Shown piece by piece: positions 1 through 8,419 of a stretch of DNA of 37,706 nucleotides (position 1 is the first letter of the stretch; each line of letters begins with the position of its first letter). Made by a program: the position numbers and the translations under genes. The notes under the pieces were generated by a model. That model was not told the origin of the DNA. It was given only the letters and a program-made list of their open reading frames with translations, and did not search any database. Source of the DNA: Leptospirales bacterium (GTDB lineage Bacteria > Spirochaetota > Leptospiria > Leptospirales > Leptonemataceae); contig JAEUSB010000031.1 of NCBI GenBank assembly GCA_016788865.1, positions 1 through 37,706 of the forward strand, read 5' to 3'.

Positions 1-163
1 CAATCAAAGGAAGCGAAAGGCCGGCGTGCAGAAAATAGTAAAAAATATCAAGTATAGGCCCGTCAATGGGAATGGGTCCCGCCTGCTTCATGGCGATTTT
101 CATAAGAATCTGCCCCATCGCACCGAGCAGTATAGATACAATTAGAGCAGGCCACATCCACAT
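1..163 (-). CDS. Small DMT/EamA-type membrane transporter, partial
   Basis: This frame is open from an ATG at 163 and runs off the left edge, leaving 54 codons. The product starts with a hydrophobic helix followed by the segment GAMGQILMKIAMKQAG. A conserved G-x-x-x-Q-x-x-M-K-x-A pattern just after the first helix is characteristic of the EamA/small multidrug resistance-like superfamily, including ArnE-type lipid flippase subunits. It is therefore probably an integral inner-membrane protein, but the substrate cannot be told from one helix. It is the last visible gene of the minus-strand operon that begins near 2835. The frame is open upstream of 163, so the true start could be slightly earlier. 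Confidence 0.6.
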   Translation of the reverse strand, partial: MWMWPALIVSILLGAMGQILMKIAMKQAGPIPIDGPILDIFYYFLHAGLSLPLI

Positions 164-202
164 GGGTCCAGGTGAGAATGCGAGCCAGGATTGAAAAGGA
201 AA

Positions 203-832
203 TTACAGCCGACCCATCAACCATTCTACGTAGGCCCTGAGGCCTCGCCGTATTTCAAGGGAAAGGATACCGCTTTCTTCACCCGGCAATGCTGCCACGT
301 CACGCGCGTACGTAAACGGCGAGGTCCTCCCGTCAATTGTCGTTTGGATTTGGAGATCAATCCTAACAACACCGCGGTACCTTGGATCCGGAGTCTCAAT
401 AAACTCTCGCGGCGGAATCCAGGCAAAGACAAAACGATCGAAGTGTATTTCGAGTTTGTGGTTGCATTCGGATTTACATATGCCAATCGCCTTGCGTCGA
501 AAGGCCTCGGCAATTGCGACATTCAAGAGATCTTCTATGCTACCGGTTTCATTGGTAAGCCTGCTAGAGAAAACCCGTGAAACCGTAACGGCTCGCGCGA
601 AATCTCTCCGCGACACGTCCTCACCGGAAATCACGACTTGCATGCTGGTATTCGCCTGTGGCGGGACCAGTTCCTCATTCACGGGAAGTACTGGTTCAAC
701 GTGAAGCTTTAAACAGGATAGAGATATGGTGCAAGCAAGGATCAAGAGTTTTGCGATCAGACTGGAGGGACGCGATTCCATGGAATGGCCGGATGAGAAT
801 GTCTGATTGGCGGAGAGCTCTGGCTCCCTCAT
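203..832 (-). CDS. Hypothetical exported lipoprotein
   Basis: 209 residues with no family I can name. A hydrophobic stretch LIAKLLILACTISLSC ends in a Cys that fits the loose spirochaetal lipobox, so it is probably a lipoprotein anchored in an envelope membrane. The mature part is a mixed alpha/beta sequence; alternating patterns near the C terminus (GVVRIDLQIQTT) suggest beta strands. The ATG at 832 overlaps the stop of the upstream gene as ATGA, implying translational coupling. A second ATG at 781 (residue 18) would give a more compact signal peptide and could be the real start. It lies in a minus-strand operon with another lipoprotein and a phosphatase-like protein. Confidence 0.6.
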   Translation of the reverse strand: MREPELSANQTFSSGHSMESRPSSLIAKLLILACTISLSCLKLHVEPVLPVNEELVPPQANTSMQVVISGEDVSRRDFARAVTVSRVFSSRLTNETGSIEDLLNVAIAEAFRRKAIGICKSECNHKLEIHFDRFVFAWIPPREFIETPDPRYRGVVRIDLQIQTTIDGRTSPFTYARDVAALPGEESGILSLEIRRGLRAYVEWLMGRL

Positions 833-1506
833 GCCAGGAACTCGACGCGAAGCAGGATCATGTCCTCTGGCAGCGTCAAGGGCCCTGACCCACTGCTCTT
901 TATGTATTCTCGAAAATCGGGATGGAGCTTATCGTTCCCGGTGTCAGTATAGAAGTACAGCACGTCACCCGGGTGCCACTCCATAGTTTGTGTTTGAGAA
1001 ACCCATTCTGCGACAATCCCACCAGGGATACCCGCTCTGAGCGGAAAAGAAATTTCCCCTTCGCGAAGCAAGATTGGCGCCGGGAGGCCAGCAGAGACTG
1101 CATGCGCAAGACCAGGAATCTCTCCTGCTTTTTCCTCTGCGCGCAGTTCAAAGGTACATGCGCGCAAAATCTCACCGTTGTCCGCAGCAATGCGGTGCAG
1201 TACAGGCAGAACTTCTGCGATTCGTCCCTGAGACATGGCAGAATATACTTCTTCATCCGAAAAAACTCTTCGTGAGTCCAGAGGCTTGCCGCTTAGCTCG
1301 GGTGAATGTTGAAGCGAAATCAAAACCAATCGAATCTTTGATTCCAGTTTCGCCCAGTAGAATGACCTGTGAAACTCGCCAATCTCTACGGAAATCGAAA
1401 AGCGTTGGGTTGCCTTGTCCTCACGAACCTTTGCTGCCCCACAAAACAGAGTAACCCGGACGGGTAATATCTCACACGGGATAGAAGTTTGCGATGCTGG
1501 TTGCAA
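829..1506 (-). CDS. SpoIIE/PP2C-like phosphatase-domain protein, apparently degenerate
   Basis: 225 residues. The C-terminal part reads like the end of a SpoIIE-type PPM phosphatase domain: an SAGLPAP segment (family: AGHPP), GIPGGIV (family: G.plGv), then WHPGDVLYFYTDTGNDK (family: l.pGD.l.lYTDG..E) and PEDMILLRVEF (family: DDiTll...). The metal-binding motif normally near the domain start, D-x-S-G-H-G, is replaced by ISLQHSPELSG, and TDG by TDT, so at least one metal-ligand aspartate is missing. I infer a phosphatase fold that has lost or changed activity, perhaps a binding protein for anti-sigma-antagonist signalling. No membrane segment or sensor domain is visible. It starts 10 bases after the upstream lipoprotein stop. 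Confidence 0.55.
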   Translation of the reverse strand: MQPASQTSIPCEILPVRVTLFCGAAKVREDKATQRFSISVEIGEFHRSFYWAKLESKIRLVLISLQHSPELSGKPLDSRRVFSDEEVYSAMSQGRIAEVLPVLHRIAADNGEILRACTFELRAEEKAGEIPGLAHAVSAGLPAPILLREGEISFPLRAGIPGGIVAEWVSQTQTMEWHPGDVLYFYTDTGNDKLHPDFREYIKSSGSGPLTLPEDMILLRVEFLA

Positions 1507-1516
1507 CGTTATACGC

Positions 1517-2035
1517 TCACATTCCGGGAATCAGCTTCAAACTTTCGGTAAGTGTTCGAAACATGGACTGAACGCGGACATCCTGTTCAGCAGCTCCGCT
1601 TACCTCTACAACTATGATTTTCTTATCGCGCGCAACATGGCGCTGGTAGCCTGTCCAGCTGCCACCGTTCAGGCTTACAACATACTCGCGCGCCGCCAGA
1701 CTTCCCATATGTGTAACCCCGCGCTTTGCCACCACGCACTGGCATTCTTTAAGAAAGGCAGGTTCGTAGCCAGGCGCAAATAAATCGTCAGCACTGTTAA
1801 CATCGACTGATCGAACACGAACGATAGCCGTAGTCTCGTTTCCGGTAATTTCCCGGAATTCATATACAGCAGAACTCGAATCAACGGCCTTTGTAGGTTT
1901 GACACGCGCAATTGGAACGGTTACGGAAAAACTCACGTCATCGGAGTATGTAAAAGTATCGCCGCCGGGCAGAGCGCTCCGAATGCTACAGGACAGCAAT
2001 AGCAGAAAGAGAATGGTGGCAACTGCTCGTATCAT
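1517..2035 (-). CDS. Hypothetical lipoprotein
   Basis: 172 residues beginning MIRAVATILFLLLLSC, a compact signal peptide with a lipobox ending at Cys16, so export and lipid modification are likely. The mature region resembles small periplasmic beta-rich proteins of the PsbP/DUF1795 sort in its pattern: an opening FTYSDDVSFSVTVP strand pair and a closing helix (VQSMFRTLTESLKL). That resemblance is only suggestive, and no catalytic motif is visible. Its ATG overlaps the stop of the upstream gene by 4 bases (ATGA), and the phosphatase-like gene follows after 10 bases. It is most likely co-transcribed with its neighbours on the minus strand. Confidence 0.6.
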   Translation of the reverse strand: MIRAVATILFLLLLSCSIRSALPGGDTFTYSDDVSFSVTVPIARVKPTKAVDSSSAVYEFREITGNETTAIVRVRSVDVNSADDLFAPGYEPAFLKECQCVVAKRGVTHMGSLAAREYVVSLNGGSWTGYQRHVARDKKIIVVEVSGAAEQDVRVQSMFRTLTESLKLIPGM

Positions 2036-2772
2036 TGTGTCGTATTTGACAAGACTTCTAAAGTCGCTTCTGGCGACGACTGTTTTCGCGGCTCAATTTC
2101 AGAACGCATCCACGGGGAACTTGAAACTGGCTTGGGTATTTCTAGCTCCTTCTCACGGATGGCTCGCTTGATACGATCGTCTGCTTCTTTTTTGAGCAGG
2201 TCCTCGTCGCGGGTTCGAAGGCCGGATACTTCCTTTGATATGAAGACGATTTTTTCCAGATATCGCTTATCCTTATAGCGGGAAAAAGTAACCTGGATCA
2301 GTGTTGAAGCCAGCTCGATATTGAATTGATCCGTGTCCGGGATGCTGGTCGCTCCCATCTTCTTAAGCGATTCGCGGAGTTCGTCATTGAGCGGCAATCT
2401 GGGGTACCGAACCCCAACGGCATAGAGCCTACCCTGCTCCGGGGGTTCGGCAGGTTCGATGAGCAGCTCACGAAAGACAACCTTCTCCTTGCCTTCCTCG
2501 ACCTTTGTCTCCGTGCGAACATCTTTGACTTTCTTTTTCAAATGGAAGGAGAACTCGAATACAAGATCGTTCTTTTGAACCAGGACCTGCTCACCCGGGA
2601 CCTGCCTGAGAATGTTAGCCGACTTCTGAACTCGCCACTCCTTGAAGGTCTGGCCCCACGGAAAGCCGGGGTCGCCGGGAGATTCACCGTGGCCGGGTTG
2701 CGAGCTAAGATCGGCGGCAGCGCACAAAATCATCAAACCAGACCAGAGCAGCCGGAAGGTTCCTGGATACAC
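2032..2772 (-). CDS. Hypothetical exported protein
   Basis: No recognised family. The reading frame is open back to a TTG at 2883, but that start would coincide with the divergent mqnA start. I prefer the GTG at 2772, which places RLLWSGLMILCAAADLSSQ as an ordinary signal peptide; a GTG at 2835 is also possible and none has a good ribosome binding site. The mature protein is hydrophilic and strongly charged, with a Lys/Glu-rich middle (HLKKKVKDVRTETKVEEGKE) and a C-terminal region of many charged residues that may be helical. It heads the minus-strand operon, overlapping the next gene by 4 bases, and lies head to head with mqnA. Confidence 0.55.
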   Translation of the reverse strand: MYPGTFRLLWSGLMILCAAADLSSQPGHGESPGDPGFPWGQTFKEWRVQKSANILRQVPGEQVLVQKNDLVFEFSFHLKKKVKDVRTETKVEEGKEKVVFRELLIEPAEPPEQGRLYAVGVRYPRLPLNDELRESLKKMGATSIPDTDQFNIELASTLIQVTFSRYKDKRYLEKIVFISKEVSGLRTRDEDLLKKEADDRIKRAIREKELEIPKPVSSSPWMRSEIEPRKQSSPEATLEVLSNTTQ

Positions 2773-2882
2773 GGTCCTGGGCCGTCGGTTGGCTCCGGGA
2801 GTCGTCTGGTATCGCGCGAAGGACTGCAGGCTCACCCTTTGTATATCGATGGATTTTTTGCGCACCCTGGCAAAAACGCCCA

Positions 2883-3662
2883 ATGCGGTTTGGCCTGATC
2901 TCGTATTTAAATGCAGCCCCCCTGCAGTACGGCCTACGGCATAGCCCGGAAAAGTGCCTTTCGGAGACCTGTGAGTTTGAAGACGACATTCCGGCGCGGC
3001 TCTACGAGGGTTTGCTTTCGCGCAGATTTGACACGGCCCTGATTAGCTCCGTTGAATGCCTCCGGAACCCGGGGTTTGCATACTGTACAAGCGTCGGAGT
3101 CTGTGGGTCGGGTCGAGTCAGATCGATTCTCTACATTAGAAGAAAGCAATCCATTGGCGCCCAGGACCTTATCTACTCCGCGCCCAATCGTCTGCTTGTA
3201 GATGAGGGCTCACGTACCTCCGTGGCCCTTTTGCATCTGCTCCTCAAACGCTCCAGCGGCAAGCATGTAGAGTCGACCCCGGCCAGGGCTCGTGACATTC
3301 CAGATCAAATCAAGAACGACGAGGGCGGTCTCCTCATTGGTGATGCTGCTCTGCAATTCTGGAATCGTCCGGATATCGATAACTTCATTTGGAAAGACCT
3401 GGCGGAATGGTGGTTTGATCTTGAAAAGTTGCCGTTTGTTTTCGCCCTCTGGGCCTACCGCAAGACCGATCCAATTCCCGACACGGTATTCGAGAAATCA
3501 TTGAAACTGGGATTAGAAAACATAGACAAGATCATTCGAGAATCCGGACGCACGGACGCCAGATCCTACTTAACCGAAATCATTCATTACAGATTGAGCG
3601 ATAAGGATCGCGAAGCGCTCAGCGTGTACGGGGAGAGACTAAAGGAAGAGGGTTTGTTTTAA
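2883..3662 (+). CDS. mqnA: Chorismate dehydratase of the futalosine menaquinone pathway
   Basis: 259 residues, the usual length for MqnA, which converts chorismate to 3-enolpyruvylbenzoate, the first committed step of futalosine-dependent menaquinone synthesis. Signature stretches are visible: ISYLNAAPL at residues 6-14, DTALISSVE around 50-58, LVDEGSRTSVALL at 105-117 and LLIGDAAL at 150-157. These are the substrate-pocket segments of the MqnA/MqnD periplasmic-binding-protein-like fold. No signal peptide is present, so it is cytosolic. The gene is followed about 700 bases later by mqnP and a ubiX-type gene, supporting the assignment. Its last 44 bases overlap the 3' end of the convergent lipoprotein gene. 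Confidence 0.9.
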   Translation: MRFGLISYLNAAPLQYGLRHSPEKCLSETCEFEDDIPARLYEGLLSRRFDTALISSVECLRNPGFAYCTSVGVCGSGRVRSILYIRRKQSIGAQDLIYSAPNRLLVDEGSRTSVALLHLLLKRSSGKHVESTPARARDIPDQIKNDEGGLLIGDAALQFWNRPDIDNFIWKDLAEWWFDLEKLPFVFALWAYRKTDPIPDTVFEKSLKLGLENIDKIIRESGRTDARSYLTEIIHYRLSDKDREALSVYGERLKEEGLF

Positions 3663-4278
3663 TTTCCATAGTCCAGACAACTCCACCGTTGTTCAGGGTT
3701 GCAATAAGAGGAAGAGTGAGGTTCTGAACACCTGGCCGGACAATCGTCCCATGGTTTGTAAACAGGTCAAATTGCTCAGGATACAAAATCCAAAAACTCA
3801 GTTTGTGTCCCGTCATAGTGGTGCGCAACAATTCATGCACGCGGCGGGAAATACGCCCTGCATCATCCGAAAGTGCCGGGGCAGAAGGAATGTTTCTTTG
3901 GATTACGTAGCGACCATCATGAAAGTAGACGCGCGTTTTGCCGAGCAGGATGCGTTCGAGCTCGCCGGGCGCACGGAAGGCTACGCGGTACTTCACGTGT
4001 CCTATCCTGTTTCCTTCGGGCTTTTGTTCAATAGACTTTGAGTAGTCAGTAATCTCAACGGGCCTTGCAAGAGTTTGCGAATACCGCTTGTTGATATCCG
4101 CCTTCTCAATCTGGAAATACGAGATGAGCGACGCCTCTGATTTGTTTCGCAAGGGAACCCAGTATTCGATCTCAACAAATCCCGTCAGGTCTCCCGAGAA
4201 ATAGATGGACTCTGAATAGTCAAAGCATCCGGCAAAAAGGAGGAAGACGCAGGCAAGAAATCTGTTTAGTCGGAACAC
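3619..4278 (-). CDS. Hypothetical lipoprotein
   Basis: The frame is open back to an ATG at 4392, but the first 38 codons would precede the signal peptide. I prefer the GTG at 4278, giving VFRLNRFLACVFLLFAGC with a clear basic n-region, hydrophobic core and lipobox ending in Cys. The mature part contains beta-rich stretches and a conserved-looking R-x-x-HELLRTTMTGHKLSFWILYPE segment; no known domain is recognised. The 3' end overlaps mqnA convergently by 44 bases, and the long version would share its start region with mqnP on the other strand. It is probably an envelope lipoprotein of unknown role. Confidence 0.6.
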   Translation of the reverse strand: MFRLNRFLACVFLLFAGCFDYSESIYFSGDLTGFVEIEYWVPLRNKSEASLISYFQIEKADINKRYSQTLARPVEITDYSKSIEQKPEGNRIGHVKYRVAFRAPGELERILLGKTRVYFHDGRYVIQRNIPSAPALSDDAGRISRRVHELLRTTMTGHKLSFWILYPEQFDLFTNHGTIVRPGVQNLTLPLIATLNNGGVVWTMEIKTNPLPLVSPRTR

Positions 4279-4390
4279 AAAAGCAAGCTGATACCGCAAA
4301 CCCGCCAGGTCAAGGATGAAACACGAACACCTGGAAACAGGGTAGACCAAAATCACTTGCAACCCAGGGGACTGAATACGGCATGCATTC

Positions 4391-5275
4391 ATGTTCGGTC
4401 TTTTCGGTACCTACCTGCGCATGATTAAATTCTCCCATAGCATTTTTGCTCTGCCATTTGCCGGGATTGCTTTTATTCAGGCGCTTCCCGAAACATCGCT
4501 CATTGTAAATGGCTCTGTGACACCCGCCTTCTTTAGAATGCTGGCTTTGATTGTCGTTTGCATGGTAGCTCTGCGCAGTGCCGCCATGGGGTTCAACAGA
4601 CTCGTTGACCGCGAATTCGATGCGAAGAACCCGCGCACGCAGGTGCGCGAAATTCCTTCCGGCAAGCTATCTGTTTCTTCTGTCTGGATCTTTGTGATTG
4701 TCTCGCTTGCGGTTTTCGAGATTGCAGCCTATCTGATTTCCAATGTCTGCGCTATCCTGGCGCCGGTGGCTGCTCTGATTGTGTTGGGATATTCATACAC
4801 CAAGCGATTCACCTGGCTCTGTCATTTCTTTCTGGGTGCAGCCATTGGCCTTTCACCTGCAGCCACTTCTATTGCCATGACCGGGTCACCTTCCGAAAGT
4901 GCCCTGTTGTGGACTGCAGGCCTGGCCCTCTACATTGCTGGTTTTGACATCCTCTATGCCTGCCAGGACATCGATTTTGATCGCTCGGCAGGACTCAATT
5001 CCCTGCCAGCAAGGTTCGGCCTGGGCCCTGCACTGACAGTTGCCCGGATCTCACATGTCTTAGCACTGAGCTTCTTTGGCTGGGCTGCGTACGTTTCAAA
5101 GGCGGGGCTGGTCTTTTTTGCTTTCCTTGCAGTCGTTGCGTCCCTATTCTTAGTGGAGCACATTCTTGTCAGACCGGGAAAACTCGAAAAGATCCCCATT
5201 GCGTTTTTCAATGTTAACGCAGCGATCAGTTCGGTTTTGTTCGTCGGTCTTCTGGCTGATCAATGGATCCACTAA
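4391..5275 (+). CDS. mqnP: UbiA-family prenyltransferase, probably MqnP
   Basis: 294 residues, highly hydrophobic, with about eight to nine membrane segments. Both Asp-rich motifs of UbiA prenyltransferases are present: NRLVDREFD (residues 69-77) and DILYACQDIDFD (186-197), which bind Mg-pyrophosphate of the polyprenyl donor. In futalosine-pathway organisms this UbiA paralogue, MqnP, prenylates 1,4-dihydroxy-6-naphthoate at the inner membrane. mqnA upstream and a ubiX/mqnM-type gene two genes downstream support MqnP over UbiA of ubiquinone synthesis. It overlaps the next gene by 13 bases, so the three genes 4391-6506 are almost certainly one operon. Confidence 0.85.
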   Translation: MFGLFGTYLRMIKFSHSIFALPFAGIAFIQALPETSLIVNGSVTPAFFRMLALIVVCMVALRSAAMGFNRLVDREFDAKNPRTQVREIPSGKLSVSSVWIFVIVSLAVFEIAAYLISNVCAILAPVAALIVLGYSYTKRFTWLCHFFLGAAIGLSPAATSIAMTGSPSESALLWTAGLALYIAGFDILYACQDIDFDRSAGLNSLPARFGLGPALTVARISHVLALSFFGWAAYVSKAGLVFFAFLAVVASLFLVEHILVRPGKLEKIPIAFFNVNAAISSVLFVGLLADQWIH

Positions 5276-5892
5276 AACCAATCTTTCCACTCGGAACAGT
5301 TCTCTTCCCCGGTCTTCCCTTGCCCTTGCATATCTTTGAAGATCGCTACAAGCAAATGATGCGCCGATGTATTGATGATCCCAGGCCCTTTGTAGTTGCA
5401 TTAATCAAGAAAGGTCAGGAGGCATTGGGAGGTCTGGCGGAACCATTTGAAGTTGGGACCACGGCCAGCATCAGACAGGTGGACTACCTTGAAGATGGAA
5501 AACTGAATCTGCTGGCATCCGGTGTAGAACGGGTCCGTATCAAGCATACATCACACGATCTCCCCTACCTTTCCGGAACTGTAGAGCCGTTCCCCTATCC
5601 GGATGAAGACGTTTCCGGCGCAGCCCAGAGTCTCAGAAACGTGGCCCATGAATTTATCCGGATCGTCTCGAAGACTCATAAAGTTTCTAATCTTGAATTA
5701 CCTGACGACGCAAAAGACCTGATCTTTCTCTGTGCGTCGATTCTGCCTGTTTCCTGCCAGGTCCGCCAGTCCTTCCTGGAAACCGAACGACTGAGCGACC
5801 TGGCACACGATCTGCAGCAACACATTGAACGTCAATTAGCCCTCATTGCGGCCGTTGGAACCGAGCCGGCAAAAGATCCGTATCTGAACTGA
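5263..5892 (+). CDS. Lon N-terminal (substrate-binding) domain protein
   Basis: 209 residues. The N terminus contains PIFPLGTVLFPGLPLPLHIFEDRYKQM split over residues 7-33, the typical opening of the LON substrate-binding (PUA-like) domain also found at the start of Lon protease; the remainder (VERVRIK at mid-length, then helical) fits the domain and its helical extension. There is no AAA or peptidase domain, so it is a free-standing Lon-N protein. Its function is not established; in many bacteria such genes are conserved but uncharacterised. It starts 13 bases inside mqnP and its TGA shares one base with the ATG of the downstream flavin prenyltransferase gene, so it is translationally coupled to menaquinone genes. 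Confidence 0.85.
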   Translation: MDPLKPIFPLGTVLFPGLPLPLHIFEDRYKQMMRRCIDDPRPFVVALIKKGQEALGGLAEPFEVGTTASIRQVDYLEDGKLNLLASGVERVRIKHTSHDLPYLSGTVEPFPYPDEDVSGAAQSLRNVAHEFIRIVSKTHKVSNLELPDDAKDLIFLCASILPVSCQVRQSFLETERLSDLAHDLQQHIERQLALIAAVGTEPAKDPYLN

Positions 5893-6506
5893 TGATTGAA
5901 AGATCAGTCAACCTTGTTGTGGCAGTCAGCGGAGCAAGTGGCGCTCTGTACGCTGCGTCATTTATCAGGGCTCTTTGCAAGAATGTCGCGGGTCAGAGTT
6001 CGTTGATCGTCAGTCCAACGGCAATTCGCGTACACAACCAGGAGATGGAAACCCGCATCACCTCGGCCCAGGAATACATAGAATCACTTGAGGCCCTGAT
6101 TCCTTCCAACCAACGGAAACATACGTTCACACTTTACGATCACATGGATGTGGGTGCCAGGCCTGCGAGTGGTTCAACGCACACGGACGGAATGGTCATC
6201 ATCCCCTGCTCAATGAAAACGCTGTCCGGTATTGCGCATGGTTACACATCAAATCTGATTGAACGTGCTGCGGAAGTGACCCTCAAAGAGCGCCGCAGGC
6301 TAATCGTAGTTCCGAGGGAGACACCGTATGGACTCATCCAACTGCGCAACATGACAGCGCTTACCGAGGCAGGGGGAATTGTTCTGCCGGCCAGTCCGGG
6401 ATTCTATCAGAATCCAAAAACCTTTGACGATCTTGGCGATTTCATCGCAAGTCGAGCCTTTTCGCTCCTGGGACTTCCTCCGCTCATTCGCGGCTGGCAA
6501 GAATAG
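5892..6506 (+). CDS. ubiX: UbiX-family flavin prenyltransferase (MqnM-like)
   Basis: 204 residues. VAVSGASGALYA (residues 10-21) is the FMN-binding loop of the flavoprotein UbiX/Pad1 family, and PCSMKTLSGIAHGYTSNL (105-122) plus VVPRETP (139-145) are the other diagnostic segments. These enzymes make prenylated FMN for UbiD-type decarboxylases. In a futalosine organism the natural partner is MqnL, the UbiD-like decarboxylase of the late menaquinone pathway, which is not in this window. The ATG overlaps the stop of the Lon-N gene by one base (TGATG). The gene ends 69 bases before the convergent alkD-like gene, and I see no clear terminator between them. Confidence 0.9.
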   Translation: MIERSVNLVVAVSGASGALYAASFIRALCKNVAGQSSLIVSPTAIRVHNQEMETRITSAQEYIESLEALIPSNQRKHTFTLYDHMDVGARPASGSTHTDGMVIIPCSMKTLSGIAHGYTSNLIERAAEVTLKERRRLIVVPRETPYGLIQLRNMTALTEAGGIVLPASPGFYQNPKTFDDLGDFIASRAFSLLGLPPLIRGWQE

Positions 6507-6575
6507 AACCGACAAGCAAGGCCGCGCCCTACCGTCCGGATTAGATGGCCATCATTCGCACGGCGCGCTACGCTA

Positions 6576-7280
6576 TCAGATTTTGCCTTTGAGATAAGCC
6601 TGGCGCTTCTTTTCTGGAAATTTCTCAATCGCATAACGCAACATCGTGCGCGGCATCTTTTTGTATCGAGGCCTCAGAAATTTCTCTTCCGCCTTGATAT
6701 CGCGATTCCCAATCTCTCGAATCATCCAACCAACAGCCTTGTGGAGCAGATCTTCACTGGCTTTCATCAAAAGATCCGCAATTTCAAATGCAGTTTTGAA
6801 ATCATTCGCCCGGATAAATGCAAAGCATGAGAGCATGGCGATTCGTCTATCCCAGAGTGATTTGGACTTTGCGAGCTTATAGAGCAGCTTGCGATCCCGA
6901 TTTCGGAGGTACTCTCCTACAACGCCTGGAGCGGAGAGGTCTACAAGGTCCCAGTTGTTGATGTGTTTTTTGTTCTTTATATAAAGATCAAATATCTTCC
7001 TCTGGCCTGCATCATCCTCGCGCGGAAACTTCTCCGTGAGAATGAACAGTCCAAGCAATCGTTCTTCGTGGATTCTGGAACGAATCAACTTCTGCGTTTC
7101 ACTCAGTGCCAGGCCACGTTCGCGCCTGGCTATCTTATGAAGGGGCGGGACTTTGACACCAATGAAGACATCGCCGTAACCGTACTCCCCCTTCCCGGTC
7201 TTGAAGAACCGTGCCAGGATAACGGCGTCCTGCGGCTTTGCAATGCTTGCGAGCTCAGCTCGAAGAAGTGCGGCTGTCAT
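6576..7280 (-). CDS. AlkD-family DNA glycosylase (HEAT-like repeats)
   Basis: 234 residues, the standard length of AlkD-type DNA alkylation repair enzymes, which excise cationic alkylpurines using a C-shaped stack of HEAT-like helices. Key residues line up with the family: W110 and D114 in NNWDLVDLSAPGVVG, R145/R146 in LWDRRIAM, and W185 in KAVGWMIREIG; these match the DNA-contacting Trp-Asp-Arg-Trp set known from Bacillus cereus AlkD. The protein ends in a basic, helical tail. Its ATG overlaps the stop of the CapA-like gene by 4 bases, so it is the last gene of a three-gene minus-strand operon that otherwise encodes envelope proteins, an odd pairing. Confidence 0.88.
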   Translation of the reverse strand: MTAALLRAELASIAKPQDAVILARFFKTGKGEYGYGDVFIGVKVPPLHKIARRERGLALSETQKLIRSRIHEERLLGLFILTEKFPREDDAGQRKIFDLYIKNKKHINNWDLVDLSAPGVVGEYLRNRDRKLLYKLAKSKSLWDRRIAMLSCFAFIRANDFKTAFEIADLLMKASEDLLHKAVGWMIREIGNRDIKAEEKFLRPRYKKMPRTMLRYAIEKFPEKKRQAYLKGKI

Positions 7281-8419
7281 TTCGCAGGGTCACGGGTTGA
7301 TTCCATACTCTGTTTCAAGAGCGCCTGCGTATCTGAGAGAAATTGTTTCATCCGGGCCATTGAATTTGGATCCAATTCCTTGCTATCAAGGTACTCCATC
7401 ACCGGTAAGAGATAGAATTCCATTTTGCCCTTAATGATAGGCGTGTAAACCCAGAGCGGCTCGTAGTTGATCTTCCTGATTACGATGCGTTCGTCTTTCT
7501 TTTGAATCGCAAAATTCAAAATGATTCCACCATCCACCTGGCGGCGCTGCATATTGGAAACAAAGTTCCCCAGCGAATAGATAACGAAGCGTTCCGCTTC
7601 CACCCCGAAACGATCTCTGGTGATCTTTCTTTCAAATGGTTGAAGAGTATGTGGATGCCCGCCCAGAACTATCTGCGCGCCTTCCTGGAATGCAAATTCA
7701 ACCCATTCTTTTTGATACGCATCGGGAGCGGAGAGATACTCTTTCCCAAAGTGATACAAAACAATGATCACATCCGGCTTTGCGGCCCGCGCGAGTTCAA
7801 AATCTTTCTGAATGCGCTCTTTCTCTATCACGTTGACAATGATCCCTGGAGTTACTGCGATTCCGTTCGTGTCGTACGTATAATTTAGAAAGGCCATGCG
7901 AATCTCATTCTTTTCTACAATGAGTATTCTGCGTTCTGCATAATCGCGCGGATCAAATGTCCCTGTCTGTAAGAAGCCCGCATCACGAACCACTTTTACA
8001 GTTCGCAATGCTGCGGCTTCACCCTTATCCATTGAGTGATTGTTAGCCGTTACAAGCAGGTCAAAACCAATGTCTTTTAATGCCGTAACGAGCGAATCGG
8101 GTGAACCAAACTGTGGATAACCAGAATACATTTCTGGCTTTCCGGGCAGAGTCACTTCTAGGTTTGCAATTCCCAGGTCAGCCGCGGAAATTCGATTTCC
8201 CAATCGATTGAACACCGAATCATACTTGTAAGTCTTTGTCGCAGGATCGTAGGCAGAGCGAATCTGCGCCTCATGGCCCATTACATCACCAACGACCGCG
8301 AAAGTGACTTCAGGATCAGAGCCAAAGAATGGCAACGCCTTGCAAGCGAGAGCCGCAAGCGTAACCAGCAGAGTTAGGCGAAAGAAATTTGATCGCAGGT
8401 TAGAACCCGTGGACAGCAT
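7277..8419 (-). CDS. CapA-family metallophosphatase lipoprotein
   Basis: 380 residues. A signal peptide ending LAALAC (Cys26) points to a lipoprotein. The mature protein is a CapA/PgsA-type calcineurin-like phosphoesterase: AVVGDVMGH (41-49) supplies the first metal Asp, IANLEVTL (84-91), TANNHSMDKG (124-133) and later GGHPHTLQPFE give the Asn/His metal ligands. CapA proteins are linked to poly-gamma-glutamate or capsule export in some bacteria, but many homologues occur without capsule genes and their substrate is unknown; no capB/capC is seen here. The gene follows the upstream lipoprotein gene with no spacing and overlaps the AlkD gene by 4 bases. Confidence 0.85.
   Translation of the reverse strand: MLSTGSNLRSNFFRLTLLVTLAALACKALPFFGSDPEVTFAVVGDVMGHEAQIRSAYDPATKTYKYDSVFNRLGNRISAADLGIANLEVTLPGKPEMYSGYPQFGSPDSLVTALKDIGFDLLVTANNHSMDKGEAAALRTVKVVRDAGFLQTGTFDPRDYAERRILIVEKNEIRMAFLNYTYDTNGIAVTPGIIVNVIEKERIQKDFELARAAKPDVIIVLYHFGKEYLSAPDAYQKEWVEFAFQEGAQIVLGGHPHTLQPFERKITRDRFGVEAERFVIYSLGNFVSNMQRRQVDGGIILNFAIQKKDERIVIRKINYEPLWVYTPIIKGKMEFYLLPVMEYLDSKELDPNSMARMKQFLSDTQALLKQSMESTRDPAK

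Noticed and set aside
191..580. 129-residue plus-strand frame opposite the lipoprotein gene
   Set aside because: Antisense to an operon with consistent overlaps and signal peptide; no domain or ribosome binding site.
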